The notes below the pieces were generated by a model that was not told the origin of the DNA, did not search any database, and was given only the letters and a program-made list of their open reading frames with translations. The position numbers and the translations under genes were made by a program. Positions 1-5,705 of a DNA stretch of 17,907 nt are shown piece by piece (the first letter of the stretch is position 1; each line of letters starts with the position of its first letter). Source of the stretch: JBHAEP01 sp041855665 (GTDB lineage: Bacteria; Patescibacteriota; Saccharimonadia; Saccharimonadales; Saccharimonadaceae); the NCBI GenBank assembly GCA_041855665.1, contig JBHAEP010000053.1:1-17907 (forward strand), given 5' to 3'.

Positions 1-899
1 CTATTTTTGCAGCACCAGCTGTATCGACGACCAAAATTATTATCGATCAAGGCTTTGACCCAATGTATTGGTCTGCTTCCAGGTCACTTTTGGCATTTTT
101 GGTGTGTTTGCCGTTTATTATGATTTATTTTAAGACCCTATTTAATCGAGAGGCTATTAGGTATACATTGTCTGCTAGCTTACTTTTTGGCGTATCGATT
201 ATTTTACATACCTATGCCATAGCTTTGAGTTCGGCGAGCTATGTTTCGATTGTTACTCTGCTGTCACCAGTTTTACTTGTCCTTTTTTCGGCGAAAACTT
301 TTCATGAAAAGTTCAGTTATCGGATGGCGATTAGTTTAGGTTTTACGGCTGTCGGCGCAGCAATTTTAGTGATTTTTCCAATACTTGAAGGTGGTGTAGC
401 TTTAAATGCTAGCGGAATGGCGACCATTTTAGCCGTATTGAACTGTATAATCTCAACATTATCATATGTTGTCATGCGTAAAGGTTATGAAAAAGGTGCA
501 AATGTAATTGGCCAGGTTGGGCTTGTTGCGTTTTTTGTGATGATAATATCTATAGGAATTTTAATATTTAAGGGTGATTTTTCTGGGTTTAGTTTTGATG
601 GTGGCTGGAGCTTCTGGTTGGCTGCGGCTTATTCTGGGATTGGAATTAAGGTTGTTTCAAAAATAGTTAACAATGAAGCTTATCATTATTTAGGCGGCTC
701 TATCGTGGCGTCTTTCTGGTATTTAAACAATTTTTTGGCGGTTATATTCCCAGTTATATTGCTTGGGGAGAGAATTCAGCCATATATGGCGCTAGGCGGT
801 ATTTTAATAGTAATTGGTGTAGTGATTTTAGAGTACCATAAGCGAAATACGAAAAAAGCACACCATCACCACGGTTTAAGGCATGCTTTTTCGCATTAA
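1..899 (+). CDS. EamA/DMT-family transporter, 5' end outside window
   Basis: Likely a drug/metabolite-transporter superfamily (EamA) inner-membrane carrier; the substrate cannot be told. The frame is open from base 3 to the stop at 899. The ATG at 63 is internal: the codons before it read as the end of a first membrane helix (IFAAPAVSTTKII...), so the real start lies left of the window. About nine hydrophobic segments remain, in the two-repeat EamA layout; the second repeat starts near base 417 (MATILAVLNC) and ends in the typical LGGILIVIGVVILEY helix. The C-terminal tail is short, basic and His-rich (four consecutive His). A decayed paralogue follows directly downstream. Family call is confident, function is not. 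Confidence 0.85.
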   Translation, partial: IFAAPAVSTTKIIIDQGFDPMYWSASRSLLAFLVCLPFIMIYFKTLFNREAIRYTLSASLLFGVSIILHTYAIALSSASYVSIVTLLSPVLLVLFSAKTFHEKFSYRMAISLGFTAVGAAILVIFPILEGGVALNASGMATILAVLNCIISTLSYVVMRKGYEKGANVIGQVGLVAFFVMIISIGILIFKGDFSGFSFDGGWSFWLAAAYSGIGIKVVSKIVNNEAYHYLGGSIVASFWYLNNFLAVIFPVILLGERIQPYMALGGILIVIGVVILEYHKRNTKKAHHHHGLRHAFSH

Positions 900-941
900 A
901 TCTTTACAAGATATCAGATCCATTAGTAGAGTTCAAAGAAA

Positions 942-1822
942 ATGGCTTTAGATTATGTTTTCTGTTACTTTTATGTCGGCTCCATCCGCAATGGTTACTA
1001 AGATTGTAACTAATTCAGGTTATACTTCTATGTAATAGTCTTTGATATGTGCTGTGTTGGGATTTTTATTTTTTACCCCATTTTTTATACGTAAATCTAA
1101 TGAAATATTTGAACGTAGAGTTGTAAAATTAAACCTTCTAGCTGGATTATTGTTAAGTATTTCCATAATTATTCATATTTACGCTATATCAATAAGTTCA
1201 GCTAGTTATGTTTCCATAATAACTTTATTCATGCCTGTGTTTACCGTATTAATTTCTTTTAAAGTTTTTAGAGACACTTTAAGCCCTGGTGTCGTAATTG
1301 GTCTTTCTTTATCTTTTTTTCGGCGTGTTGATTCTAGTGATTAATTCTATGGGTTCGGATGTAGTTATTGGTTCTAGCTTCATCGCAACGTTCTTGGCGT
1401 TATTAAAGTGCGCCTTAGATTCCATAGCTTTGACTTTGATTCGAAAAACTCAAAAATCATCAGAGGGCCTAATTACTCAAGTTGGGCTAGCTTCATTAAT
1501 TACTGCCATTATGGCTGTAGTTTGCATGATATTAGTTAACGATAGCTTTAACTTTGAGATAAACATAGCTCTAATGAAATGATAGCTGCTTTTTATTCTG
1601 GGTTTTTTTGTTAAGGTGGCATGTAAGGCAGTAGACGGAAGGGCTATGCTATACTTAGGGTCTTCGAGGGTGGCTGGTTTTTGGTATTTGAATATTTGCC
1701 TAGCAGTAGTTATCCCGACTATATTCTTAGGTGAAAGTCTAGGTTTTTATTCATTTATAGGAGGTATTTTAATGTTGATTGGTGTTGTATTTTTGGAGTT
1801 TTATCGAGGTGGCGGACATTAA
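942..1822 (+). pseudogene. Decayed tandem copy of the EamA transporter
   Basis: Three pieces in two frames align in order with the upstream transporter: SAPSAMVTKIV to SLICAVLGFL (about 955-1300), GVLILVINSMGS to NIALMK (about 1320-1579) and LLFILGFFVKVACKAV to FLEFYRGGGH (1586-1819). They are broken by two tandem double stops (TAA TAG at 1033-1038, TGA TAG at 1580-1585) and by a frameshift near 1300-1344. Both double stops fall at or next to positions where the intact copy has Trp. The start is unclear (ATG 942 or 955, different frames). No clear promoter or Shine-Dalgarno site is visible. The multiple lesions make sequencing error an unlikely explanation. Its last codon overlaps the end of the convergent murC gene by 4 bases. 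Confidence 0.85.
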
Positions 1823-3066
1823 AAATTTTGATTTCTAGCCCAGCTGTCTATAGTTCCGGCGCCCATCAGTAGGACTAGATAGCCAGAATTTTTTAGGGAC
1901 TTGATATTGATCGCTAGTTCTTCGCTCAAATCCTCAAAATGAATTTTTTGAGGATTAATATTACGAGCTAATGTTTCTGGTGTCAGTATTTCAAGTTCTG
2001 GGTTTTCTCGAGTTAGATATGTCGGCAGCCAGAATATCTTATCAGCATCTTTAAATACATCATCAGTGTAATCTTCGATAATTTCGTGTTGACGAATATT
2101 TTGATGAGGCTGATAAACCAGAGCCACTTTTTCAGATATTTCACGAGCCATTTGCAGAGTGGCCTTGATTTCTATCGGATGATGTCCGTAGTCGCTATAG
2201 ATATTTTCGCTTATTTTTTCAAAGCGACGATTTGTTCCAGGGAAGGAATTAATTGCCGCAATGATTTCATTTTCTGGAATTTCAGGAAATTCATTTTGAA
2301 GAGCTTCAAAAACTAGAGTTGCGTTGCGTCGATTATGTTTTCCGGCAAGCTTAATATTTTGGTTTTCTGAGCTCAAGATTGTAGAATCCTTTAATACAGA
2401 AAAATGACCAATATCTTCTTTCCAGATGTAGTTTTTGCGACTTTGACTTAAGAATTGAGAAAATGTTCGATCATAGTCTTCTTGAGATGAATAGGTATCT
2501 GGGTGGTCGAAATCTACAGATGTGAAAACTGATATCTCTGGATAAAAATGTAGCAAATTTTTATCAAATTCATCACATTCATATACAAAAAAATCGCTTC
2601 CTTCTGTATATTTTCCACTTGGTCCAAATGAAAGAGTTGTACCTACCGAATAGCTAATCGGTATGTTTAATTTTTGCATCACCCAGACGAACATTCCGCT
2701 GGTTGTAGTTTTTCCGTGAGTTCCAGCTGCTGCAATTAGCTTGAGGTTTTTTTCTTCGATAATAAAAGACAAAAGTTCATCTCGTTTTGCAGTTTTTATG
2801 CCGAGTTTTTTGGCTGCAAGTAGTTCTGGATGATCAGCTGGCAGGGCTGCAGTGTAAATAAACCAATCAAGTTTATCTTTAGCGTGAACTCGATTTAGGA
2901 AAAGTCCGTCTTGATTGTAGTTGATTTCGATGCCTTTTGATGTCAGTTCTTTAGTGACAAGGCTTTCGTTGGCGTCTGATCCAAAAACTTGATATCCAGC
3001 GTCGTGAGAAATTTCTGCTAGAGGTCCAAGTCCGACTCCACCTATTCCAGAAAAGTAAATATTCAT
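1819..3066 (-). CDS. murC: UDP-N-acetylmuramate--L-alanine ligase
   Basis: Cytoplasmic ATP-dependent ligase that adds L-Ala to UDP-MurNAc, the first amino-acid step of peptidoglycan stem-peptide synthesis. Of 415 residues, the N-terminal UDP-binding GIGGVGLG is at 7-14, the P-loop GTHGKTT at 115-121, FDHPDTY at 186-192, GKHNRRNA at 242-249, GTNRRFE at 277-283, DYGHHP at 292-297 and YQPH at 318-321: the full Mur ligase signature. DYGHHP and YQPH favour MurC over Mpl. The start is taken at MNIYFSG rather than five codons upstream, because the longer start would lie inside a TATAAT box and MurC proteins begin just before the GIGG loop. It is slightly shorter than typical MurC (about 430-490 residues). 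It converges on the transporter relic, with no terminator visible. Confidence 0.93.
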   Translation of the reverse strand: MNIYFSGIGGVGLGPLAEISHDAGYQVFGSDANESLVTKELTSKGIEINYNQDGLFLNRVHAKDKLDWFIYTAALPADHPELLAAKKLGIKTAKRDELLSFIIEEKNLKLIAAAGTHGKTTTSGMFVWVMQKLNIPISYSVGTTLSFGPSGKYTEGSDFFVYECDEFDKNLLHFYPEISVFTSVDFDHPDTYSSQEDYDRTFSQFLSQSRKNYIWKEDIGHFSVLKDSTILSSENQNIKLAGKHNRRNATLVFEALQNEFPEIPENEIIAAINSFPGTNRRFEKISENIYSDYGHHPIEIKATLQMAREISEKVALVYQPHQNIRQHEIIEDYTDDVFKDADKIFWLPTYLTRENPELEILTPETLARNINPQKIHFEDLSEELAINIKSLKNSGYLVLLMGAGTIDSWARNQNF

Positions 3067-3072
3067 AACTAT

Positions 3073-3078
3073 ATTATA
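3073..3078 (-). promoter_or_regulatory. -10 box of murC, leaderless arrangement
   Basis: On the minus strand a perfect TATAAT ends six bases before the murC ATG, which places the expected transcription start on the A of the start codon. There is no Shine-Dalgarno sequence. A TTGACA just upstream is only four bases from the -10 box and cannot be its -35 partner. Confidence 0.6.
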
Positions 3079-3122
3079 CATATGTCAAGTTAATAATTCT
3101 AGTTTTTGTATAAACATAACTG

Positions 3123-3131
3123 TGATATAAT
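3123..3131 (+). promoter_or_regulatory. Extended -10 promoter for the 3163 gene
   Basis: TGATATAAT is a perfect extended -10 element. The expected start of transcription is near 3138, giving a leader of about 25 bases. No good -35 hexamer is seen. It is divergent from the murC promoter within a 96-base gap. Confidence 0.6.
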
Positions 3132-3162
3132 TAAATAAATATTTTAAATTTGAGTTTAAGGT

Positions 3163-3816
3163 GTGGGCGATAAAAGAAGGCTAAAAAAAGCGGAGGCTCG
3201 ATTAGAGCGGTTTGCCACTTGGAAGTTAGTGGTTCTTTTGATTTTAGTTGGATTTATAGCTGCAACATTTTTGAGAATAAATAATGTCGGTATGATTGAG
3301 CGTCGAAATGCCGTTATTAATGCCGATAAAGCAGGGGATGAGGCGGCAATTCGTGAAAGATTGTATAGTTTACAACAATATGCCGCAACTCACATGAATG
3401 CCGACCCTGGAAGCGTGGCTTTGACAGAGCAATATAAGCGAGACTCTATGAAAGCTCGTGAGGCTGCAGTACAAAATATCTCTGGATTGGCTGATTCTAA
3501 TGTCAACCAAAAAGTTGCCGCAGTTTGCGATCAGAGGGCTAAGAATGAAGGTTGGAGAAGTTGGGGCGATCCTAGGTATAACACCTGTACGGAAGAGGAA
3601 TTTAAAAAGTATCCAGGTGCAGAGACTCTAGCCGATAGTTACGACTTGCCTAACCCAGACCTGTATTATTATAGGTTTGTTTCACCTGCTTGGACGCCGG
3701 ATTTCGCTGGCTTTAGTTTATTGGTTTGTTTTATTATATTGGTCATGATAGTGGCGCGTTTGATAGGTTTAGTAGTGCTTAGGATTTTACTAAAAAAACA
3801 CTATAAAAGCGTTTAA
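3163..3816 (+). CDS. Hypothetical two-TM envelope protein
   Basis: 217 residues, unrecognised. A short basic N-terminus is followed by a membrane helix (about residues 21-39, KLVVLLILVGFIAATFL), then a largely charged domain of about 140 residues, then a second hydrophobic segment (about 183-208) and a basic tail. The central domain contains two cysteines 23 residues apart (about 125 and 148) that could form a disulfide if, as the topology suggests, it is extracytoplasmic. The start is a GTG; AAGG lies only one to two bases before it, so ribosome binding is unusual. It has its own extended -10 promoter. The next promoter begins four bases after its stop, so it is probably monocistronic. Confidence 0.75.
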   Translation: MGDKRRLKKAEARLERFATWKLVVLLILVGFIAATFLRINNVGMIERRNAVINADKAGDEAAIRERLYSLQQYAATHMNADPGSVALTEQYKRDSMKAREAAVQNISGLADSNVNQKVAAVCDQRAKNEGWRSWGDPRYNTCTEEEFKKYPGAETLADSYDLPNPDLYYYRFVSPAWTPDFAGFSLLVCFIILVMIVARLIGLVVLRILLKKHYKSV

Positions 3817-3820
3817 GGTG

Positions 3821-3848
3821 TTGACAAGTGTTAGCTATAAGGTATACG
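3821..3848 (+). promoter_or_regulatory. Promoter for the 68-residue protein
   Basis: A consensus TTGACA (3821-3826) is followed after 16 bases by TATACG (3843-3848), beginning four bases past the preceding stop codon. The gene 37 bases further on has the strongest ribosome binding site in the window. Confidence 0.55.
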
Positions 3849-3885
3849 CTTACAGTGTAACAGTTTAAAGGAGGGAATAACACCT

Positions 3886-4092
3886 ATGGCATACAGCCAA
3901 ACAAACTCAAAGGGAATTACTTATTACTTGCATAAATCTGAAGTTACTCTACGTGGTGGTAAGCCACAGACTATTTACTTCTTCGCGAAAGCTGAAAAGA
4001 ACGATAAGGGTGAACCTTGTGATCTACCTGAAGGAAGTGTTGTAAAAGAAAATCCACGCAACGGATTCCTAACAATTTCAAAGAAAAAGTAA
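3886..4092 (+). CDS. Small conserved protein (YYLH/FFAK type)
   Basis: 68 residues starting MAYSQTNSKGITYYLH, with LRGGKPQTIYFF in the middle, ENPRNGFLTI near the end and a lysine-rich C-terminus. I recall near-identical small proteins annotated as hypothetical in many Saccharibacteria and related CPR genomes, but no function is established to my knowledge. There is no signal peptide or membrane helix; the protein is short, basic and probably cytoplasmic, with a beta-rich pattern. A consensus TTGACA promoter and a full AAAGGAGGG ribosome site (3867-3875, ten bases before the ATG) suggest high expression. The promoter of the candidate small RNA begins right after its stop. Confidence 0.85.
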   Translation: MAYSQTNSKGITYYLHKSEVTLRGGKPQTIYFFAKAEKNDKGEPCDLPEGSVVKENPRNGFLTISKKK

Positions 4093-4099
4093 AAAACTA

Positions 4100-4129
4100 T
4101 TGCAAAGCGCTTGTGTTTGGATATATAAT
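4100..4129 (+). promoter_or_regulatory. Promoter of candidate small RNA, with dyad over -10
   Basis: TTGCAA (4100-4105) and TATAAT (4124-4129) are separated by 18 bases. The spacer holds the palindrome AAGCGCTT (4105-4112). An imperfect inverted repeat (TTTGGATAT at 4116-4124, ATATCAAA at 4131-4138) is centred on the -10 box, as an operator would be. The same TTGCAA hexamer serves the tRNA-fMet gene at 5508. Confidence 0.6.
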
Positions 4130-4135
4130 AATATC

Positions 4136-4245
4136 AAACAAACAGGTGCCAAAAAATACCCCTCTCTCGCATTATCGAAGAGCTGGATATGAATGGACTT
4201 GTCCCCGTCTTACTCTAGCTCTTCACACCGAGGGGTTTTTTGTTT
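4136..4245 (+). ncRNA. Candidate structured small RNA ending in a terminator
   Basis: Starting about 7 bases past a strong promoter, the transcript folds into one long interrupted hairpin: CCCCTC 4159-4164 with GAGGGG 4230-4235, AAGAGCT 4178-4184 with AGCTCTT 4217-4223, and GGAC 4194-4197 with GTCC 4200-4203. A T-rich tract (4236-4246) follows the outer helix, so it can end as an intrinsic terminator. The internal loops are large and asymmetric (13/6 and 10/13 bases). It matches no family I know; it lacks the SRP RNA apical motif and any tmRNA or RNase P features. A nine-codon reading frame (ATG 4189, MNGLVPVLL, stop 4216-4218... read as TAG) lies inside, so a peptide-controlled attenuator for the 4271 gene is an alternative. 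Confidence 0.5.
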
Positions 4246-4251
4246 TATAAT
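4222..4251 (+). promoter_or_regulatory. Possible promoter for the 4271 gene
   Basis: TTCACA (4222-4227), 18 bases, TATAAT (4246-4251). It overlaps the terminator arm of the candidate small RNA, so the downstream gene could be transcribed independently. AAAGGA at 4259-4264 is a suitable ribosome site six bases before the ATG. Confidence 0.5.
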
Positions 4252-4270
4252 ACTTTTCAAAGGATATTAT

Positions 4271-4864
4271 ATGAAGCGAAAAGAATTTCTACCGCCGCAA
4301 GATCATGAAGTTTATCATCAATCTAATAATGATCCTGTAGAAAAAATTGAGTTTGCGATTAATTTGAGCGAAGAAGTTACCGAAGATCCAGACCCTAAAA
4401 CTGGCAATATGCCAATACCCGGACTAGAATTAAAAAGAACTATTGATGTTGGTGTTGAGCAGAAGATTGGCGATAAGGCTATTCGTGAAGCCTCTGTATC
4501 TATTTCTGAAGACGAAGTTGATGATTACCACAAAGAGAATCACGCTGGCCAAGATAGCAGCGATCTAGGTGTTCCAGCTAGTAGCGAGCAATGGGATGAC
4601 TATTTGCTTGCTAGGCGTCAAAGATCTGCCAATGATTTTTCGAGATTACCTAGTCTCATAAACGAAAAAAATGCTCATCATTATAAAACTGAACAAGAGT
4701 TTGACGATTATGGGAAATTGATTAATGAATACTATGTTTATGCAAATGAGGGTAATCAGCTATCCAGAAAATATACTGTAAAAAATGGCAAAAGTACAAT
4801 TTTTGGCAGGAGACTTCGGGCTGCTGAAAATCGCAGGCGTGCTTACAGGTATAAATATAATTAA
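4271..4864 (+). CDS. Hypothetical charged cytoplasmic protein
   Basis: 197 residues, unrecognised. The start is set at MKRKEF because AAAGGA lies six bases upstream, and the 26 codons before it in the same frame run through the small-RNA terminator. The protein has no membrane helix or signal peptide. The N-terminal two thirds is acidic (Glu/Asp-rich stretches around residues 30-80), and the C-terminal 25 residues are strongly basic and aromatic (GRRLRAAENRRRAYRYKYN), which could bind nucleic acid or membrane. No cysteines. A bidirectional terminator follows. Confidence 0.75.
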   Translation: MKRKEFLPPQDHEVYHQSNNDPVEKIEFAINLSEEVTEDPDPKTGNMPIPGLELKRTIDVGVEQKIGDKAIREASVSISEDEVDDYHKENHAGQDSSDLGVPASSEQWDDYLLARRQRSANDFSRLPSLINEKNAHHYKTEQEFDDYGKLINEYYVYANEGNQLSRKYTVKNGKSTIFGRRLRAAENRRRAYRYKYN

Positions 4865-4896
4865 TCTAGATTTAATGATTGGTTGTTGAAATAAAA

Positions 4897-4920
4897 AATC
4901 CCCATTATGGGGATTATAAT
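4897..4920. terminator. Bidirectional intrinsic terminator
   Basis: AATCCCC (4897-4903) and GGGGATT (4909-4915) form a 7-bp stem with a 5-base loop. A-rich sequence on the left and T-rich on the right let it end both the 4271 gene (plus) and the tRNA-Ile2 transcript (minus). Confidence 0.8.
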
Positions 4921-4928
4921 TTTCTTTC

Positions 4929-5004
4929 TGGTGGGGCTGGTAGGAATCGAACCTACTACCAAGTGGTTATGAGCCGCCTGCTCTAACCGATGAGCTACAG
5001 CCCC
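4929..5004 (-). tRNA. tRNA-Ile2(CAU), lysidine-modified type
   Basis: A 76-base cloverleaf with encoded CCA: acceptor GGGGCTG/CAGCCCC, D stem GCTC/GAGC, anticodon loop CTCATAA, T arm GTAGG-TTCGATT-CCTAC. CAU could mean Met or Ile2. The segment GAGCAGGCGGCTCATAA closely follows the Ile2 tRNAs of E. coli and Bacillus, and the other two CAU tRNAs of the window fit initiator and elongator Met, so Ile2 is the best call. TilS, encoded at 14004, would convert C34 to lysidine so that it reads AUA. The anticodon stem has a C29-A41 mismatch. Terminated by the 4897 hairpin. Confidence 0.85.
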
Positions 5005-5024
5005 ATTGTCTGTACGACTATTTC

Positions 5025-5033
5025 AGTATACCA
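5025..5033 (-). promoter_or_regulatory. Extended -10 promoter of tRNA-Ile2
   Basis: On the minus strand TGGTATACT is an extended -10 element placing the start near 5018, about 14 bases before the mature tRNA. No convincing -35 box. Confidence 0.5.
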
Positions 5034-5048
5034 TACAAAAAACAATCA

Positions 5049-5057
5049 TGCTACACT
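5049..5057 (+). promoter_or_regulatory. Possible -10 region of the DivIC-like gene
   Basis: TGCTACACT is an extended -10 element whose start of transcription would fall about five bases before the ATG at 5070. A second box, TATACT (5063-5068), is too close to the ATG to serve this start. No Shine-Dalgarno sequence is present, so the mRNA is probably leaderless or nearly so. Confidence 0.4.
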
Positions 5058-5069
5058 AGTAATATACTT

Positions 5070-5522
5070 ATGTTTACAAAACAACAACTTAGACGCTGGT
5101 ATTTTCATTTTACGCACCACTATTTAACCTTGCAGAATGTCGTGATGGTCGTGGGTGCAATTTTAGCCATTGGTTGGGCTTGGGGTTCTGTTCAGGCTAT
5201 GGAGAGAAATTATCGTTTGCAGCGGCAGGTTGATCAAAAGCTTCAAGAAGAAGAGCTTCTTAAAATTGCATCTCGGCGCGAATCTTTGGCGGCTGAATAT
5301 TATAAAAGCGAAGAATACCAGGAAATGGAGGTGAAGCGACGCTTGAATCTGGCCTTGCCTGGGGAGACTGTAGTTATATTGCCGGAAAATACAGCAGAAG
5401 CTACCAAAAGAGGTGAAAAAGCGAACACTACAGGTGTTGTGCCAGCTAAAAAACAGAGTAATTTTGAGCAATGGATGAACTTCCTTTTTGGAGGGAACGC
5501 AAAAAGCTTGCAAGATAAATAG
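5070..5522 (+). CDS. Septum formation initiator protein, DivIC/FtsL-like
   Basis: 150 residues with the layout of the FtsB/DivIC/FtsL family: a short basic cytoplasmic N-terminus, one membrane helix (about 23-41, NVVMVVGAILAIGWAWGSV), then a charged coiled coil (about 44-85, NYRLQRQVDQKLQEEELL) and the family end motif with PGE at 97-99 (RRLNLALPGETVVILP). The last 45 residues are polar linker and a short hydrophobic stretch. Family members are bitopic divisome proteins that link cell-wall synthases to the septum. The neighbouring tRNA-Met and the tilS-ftsH pair further on recall the Bacillus divIC locus. FtsB versus DivIC cannot be separated here. Confidence 0.75.
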   Translation: MFTKQQLRRWYFHFTHHYLTLQNVVMVVGAILAIGWAWGSVQAMERNYRLQRQVDQKLQEEELLKIASRRESLAAEYYKSEEYQEMEVKRRLNLALPGETVVILPENTAEATKRGEKANTTGVVPAKKQSNFEQWMNFLFGGNAKSLQDK

Positions 5523-5536
5523 TTTTTTGTTATACT
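5508..5536 (+). promoter_or_regulatory. Promoter of tRNA-fMet
   Basis: TTGCAA (5508-5513), 17 bases, TATACT (5531-5536) with TG one base upstream (5528-5529): -35 plus extended -10. The -35 lies in the last codons of the DivIC-like gene. The start falls about five bases before the tRNA. Confidence 0.75.
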
Positions 5537-5547
5537 TTAAAAAGTAC

Positions 5548-5624
<77 letters not shown>

Positions 5625-5628
5625 AGAA

Positions 5629-5657
5629 AGTCTTCGAATTTTTTCGGAGCCTTTTTT
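5629..5657 (+). terminator. Terminator of tRNA-fMet
   Basis: AGTCTTCGAA (5629-5638) pairs with TTCGGAGCCT (5643-5652) over ten positions with one mismatch and one wobble, loop TTTT, followed by a T run to 5657. Confidence 0.8.
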
Positions 5658-5670
5658 GATTAGGTTGTAT

Positions 5671-5702
5671 TTTAAAAATCGCTCCTTAAATCTGGAGCGA
5701 TT
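5671..5702 (-). terminator. Terminator of the oxidoreductase operon
   Basis: AATCGCTCC (5677-5685) and GGAGCGATT (5694-5702) form a perfect 9-bp stem with an 8-base loop; on the minus strand it is followed by a T run. It lies four bases after the oxidoreductase stop codon. Confidence 0.85.
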
Positions 5703-5705
5703 GGT

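Noticed and set aside
1033..1585. TGA read as Trp or Gly (codes 4 or 25) to rescue the second transporter
   Set aside because: TAA and TAG stops and a frameshift remain in any code, and all intact genes are closed without internal TGA and use TGG for Trp.
3088..3093. TTGACA near the murC start (minus strand) as a -35 box
   Set aside because: It is only four bases from the TATAAT, far from the 16-18 needed.
4136..4245. SRP RNA, 6S RNA or tmRNA identity for the structured RNA
   Set aside because: The SRP apical GGAA-type loop with its asymmetric bulge is absent, 6S would be longer with a central bubble, and there is no tRNA-like end.
4193..4270. Upstream extension of the 4271 protein (MDLSPSYSSSSHRGVF...)
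   Set aside because: It translates the hairpin and U tract of the candidate RNA and lacks a ribosome site; AAAGGA points to 4271.
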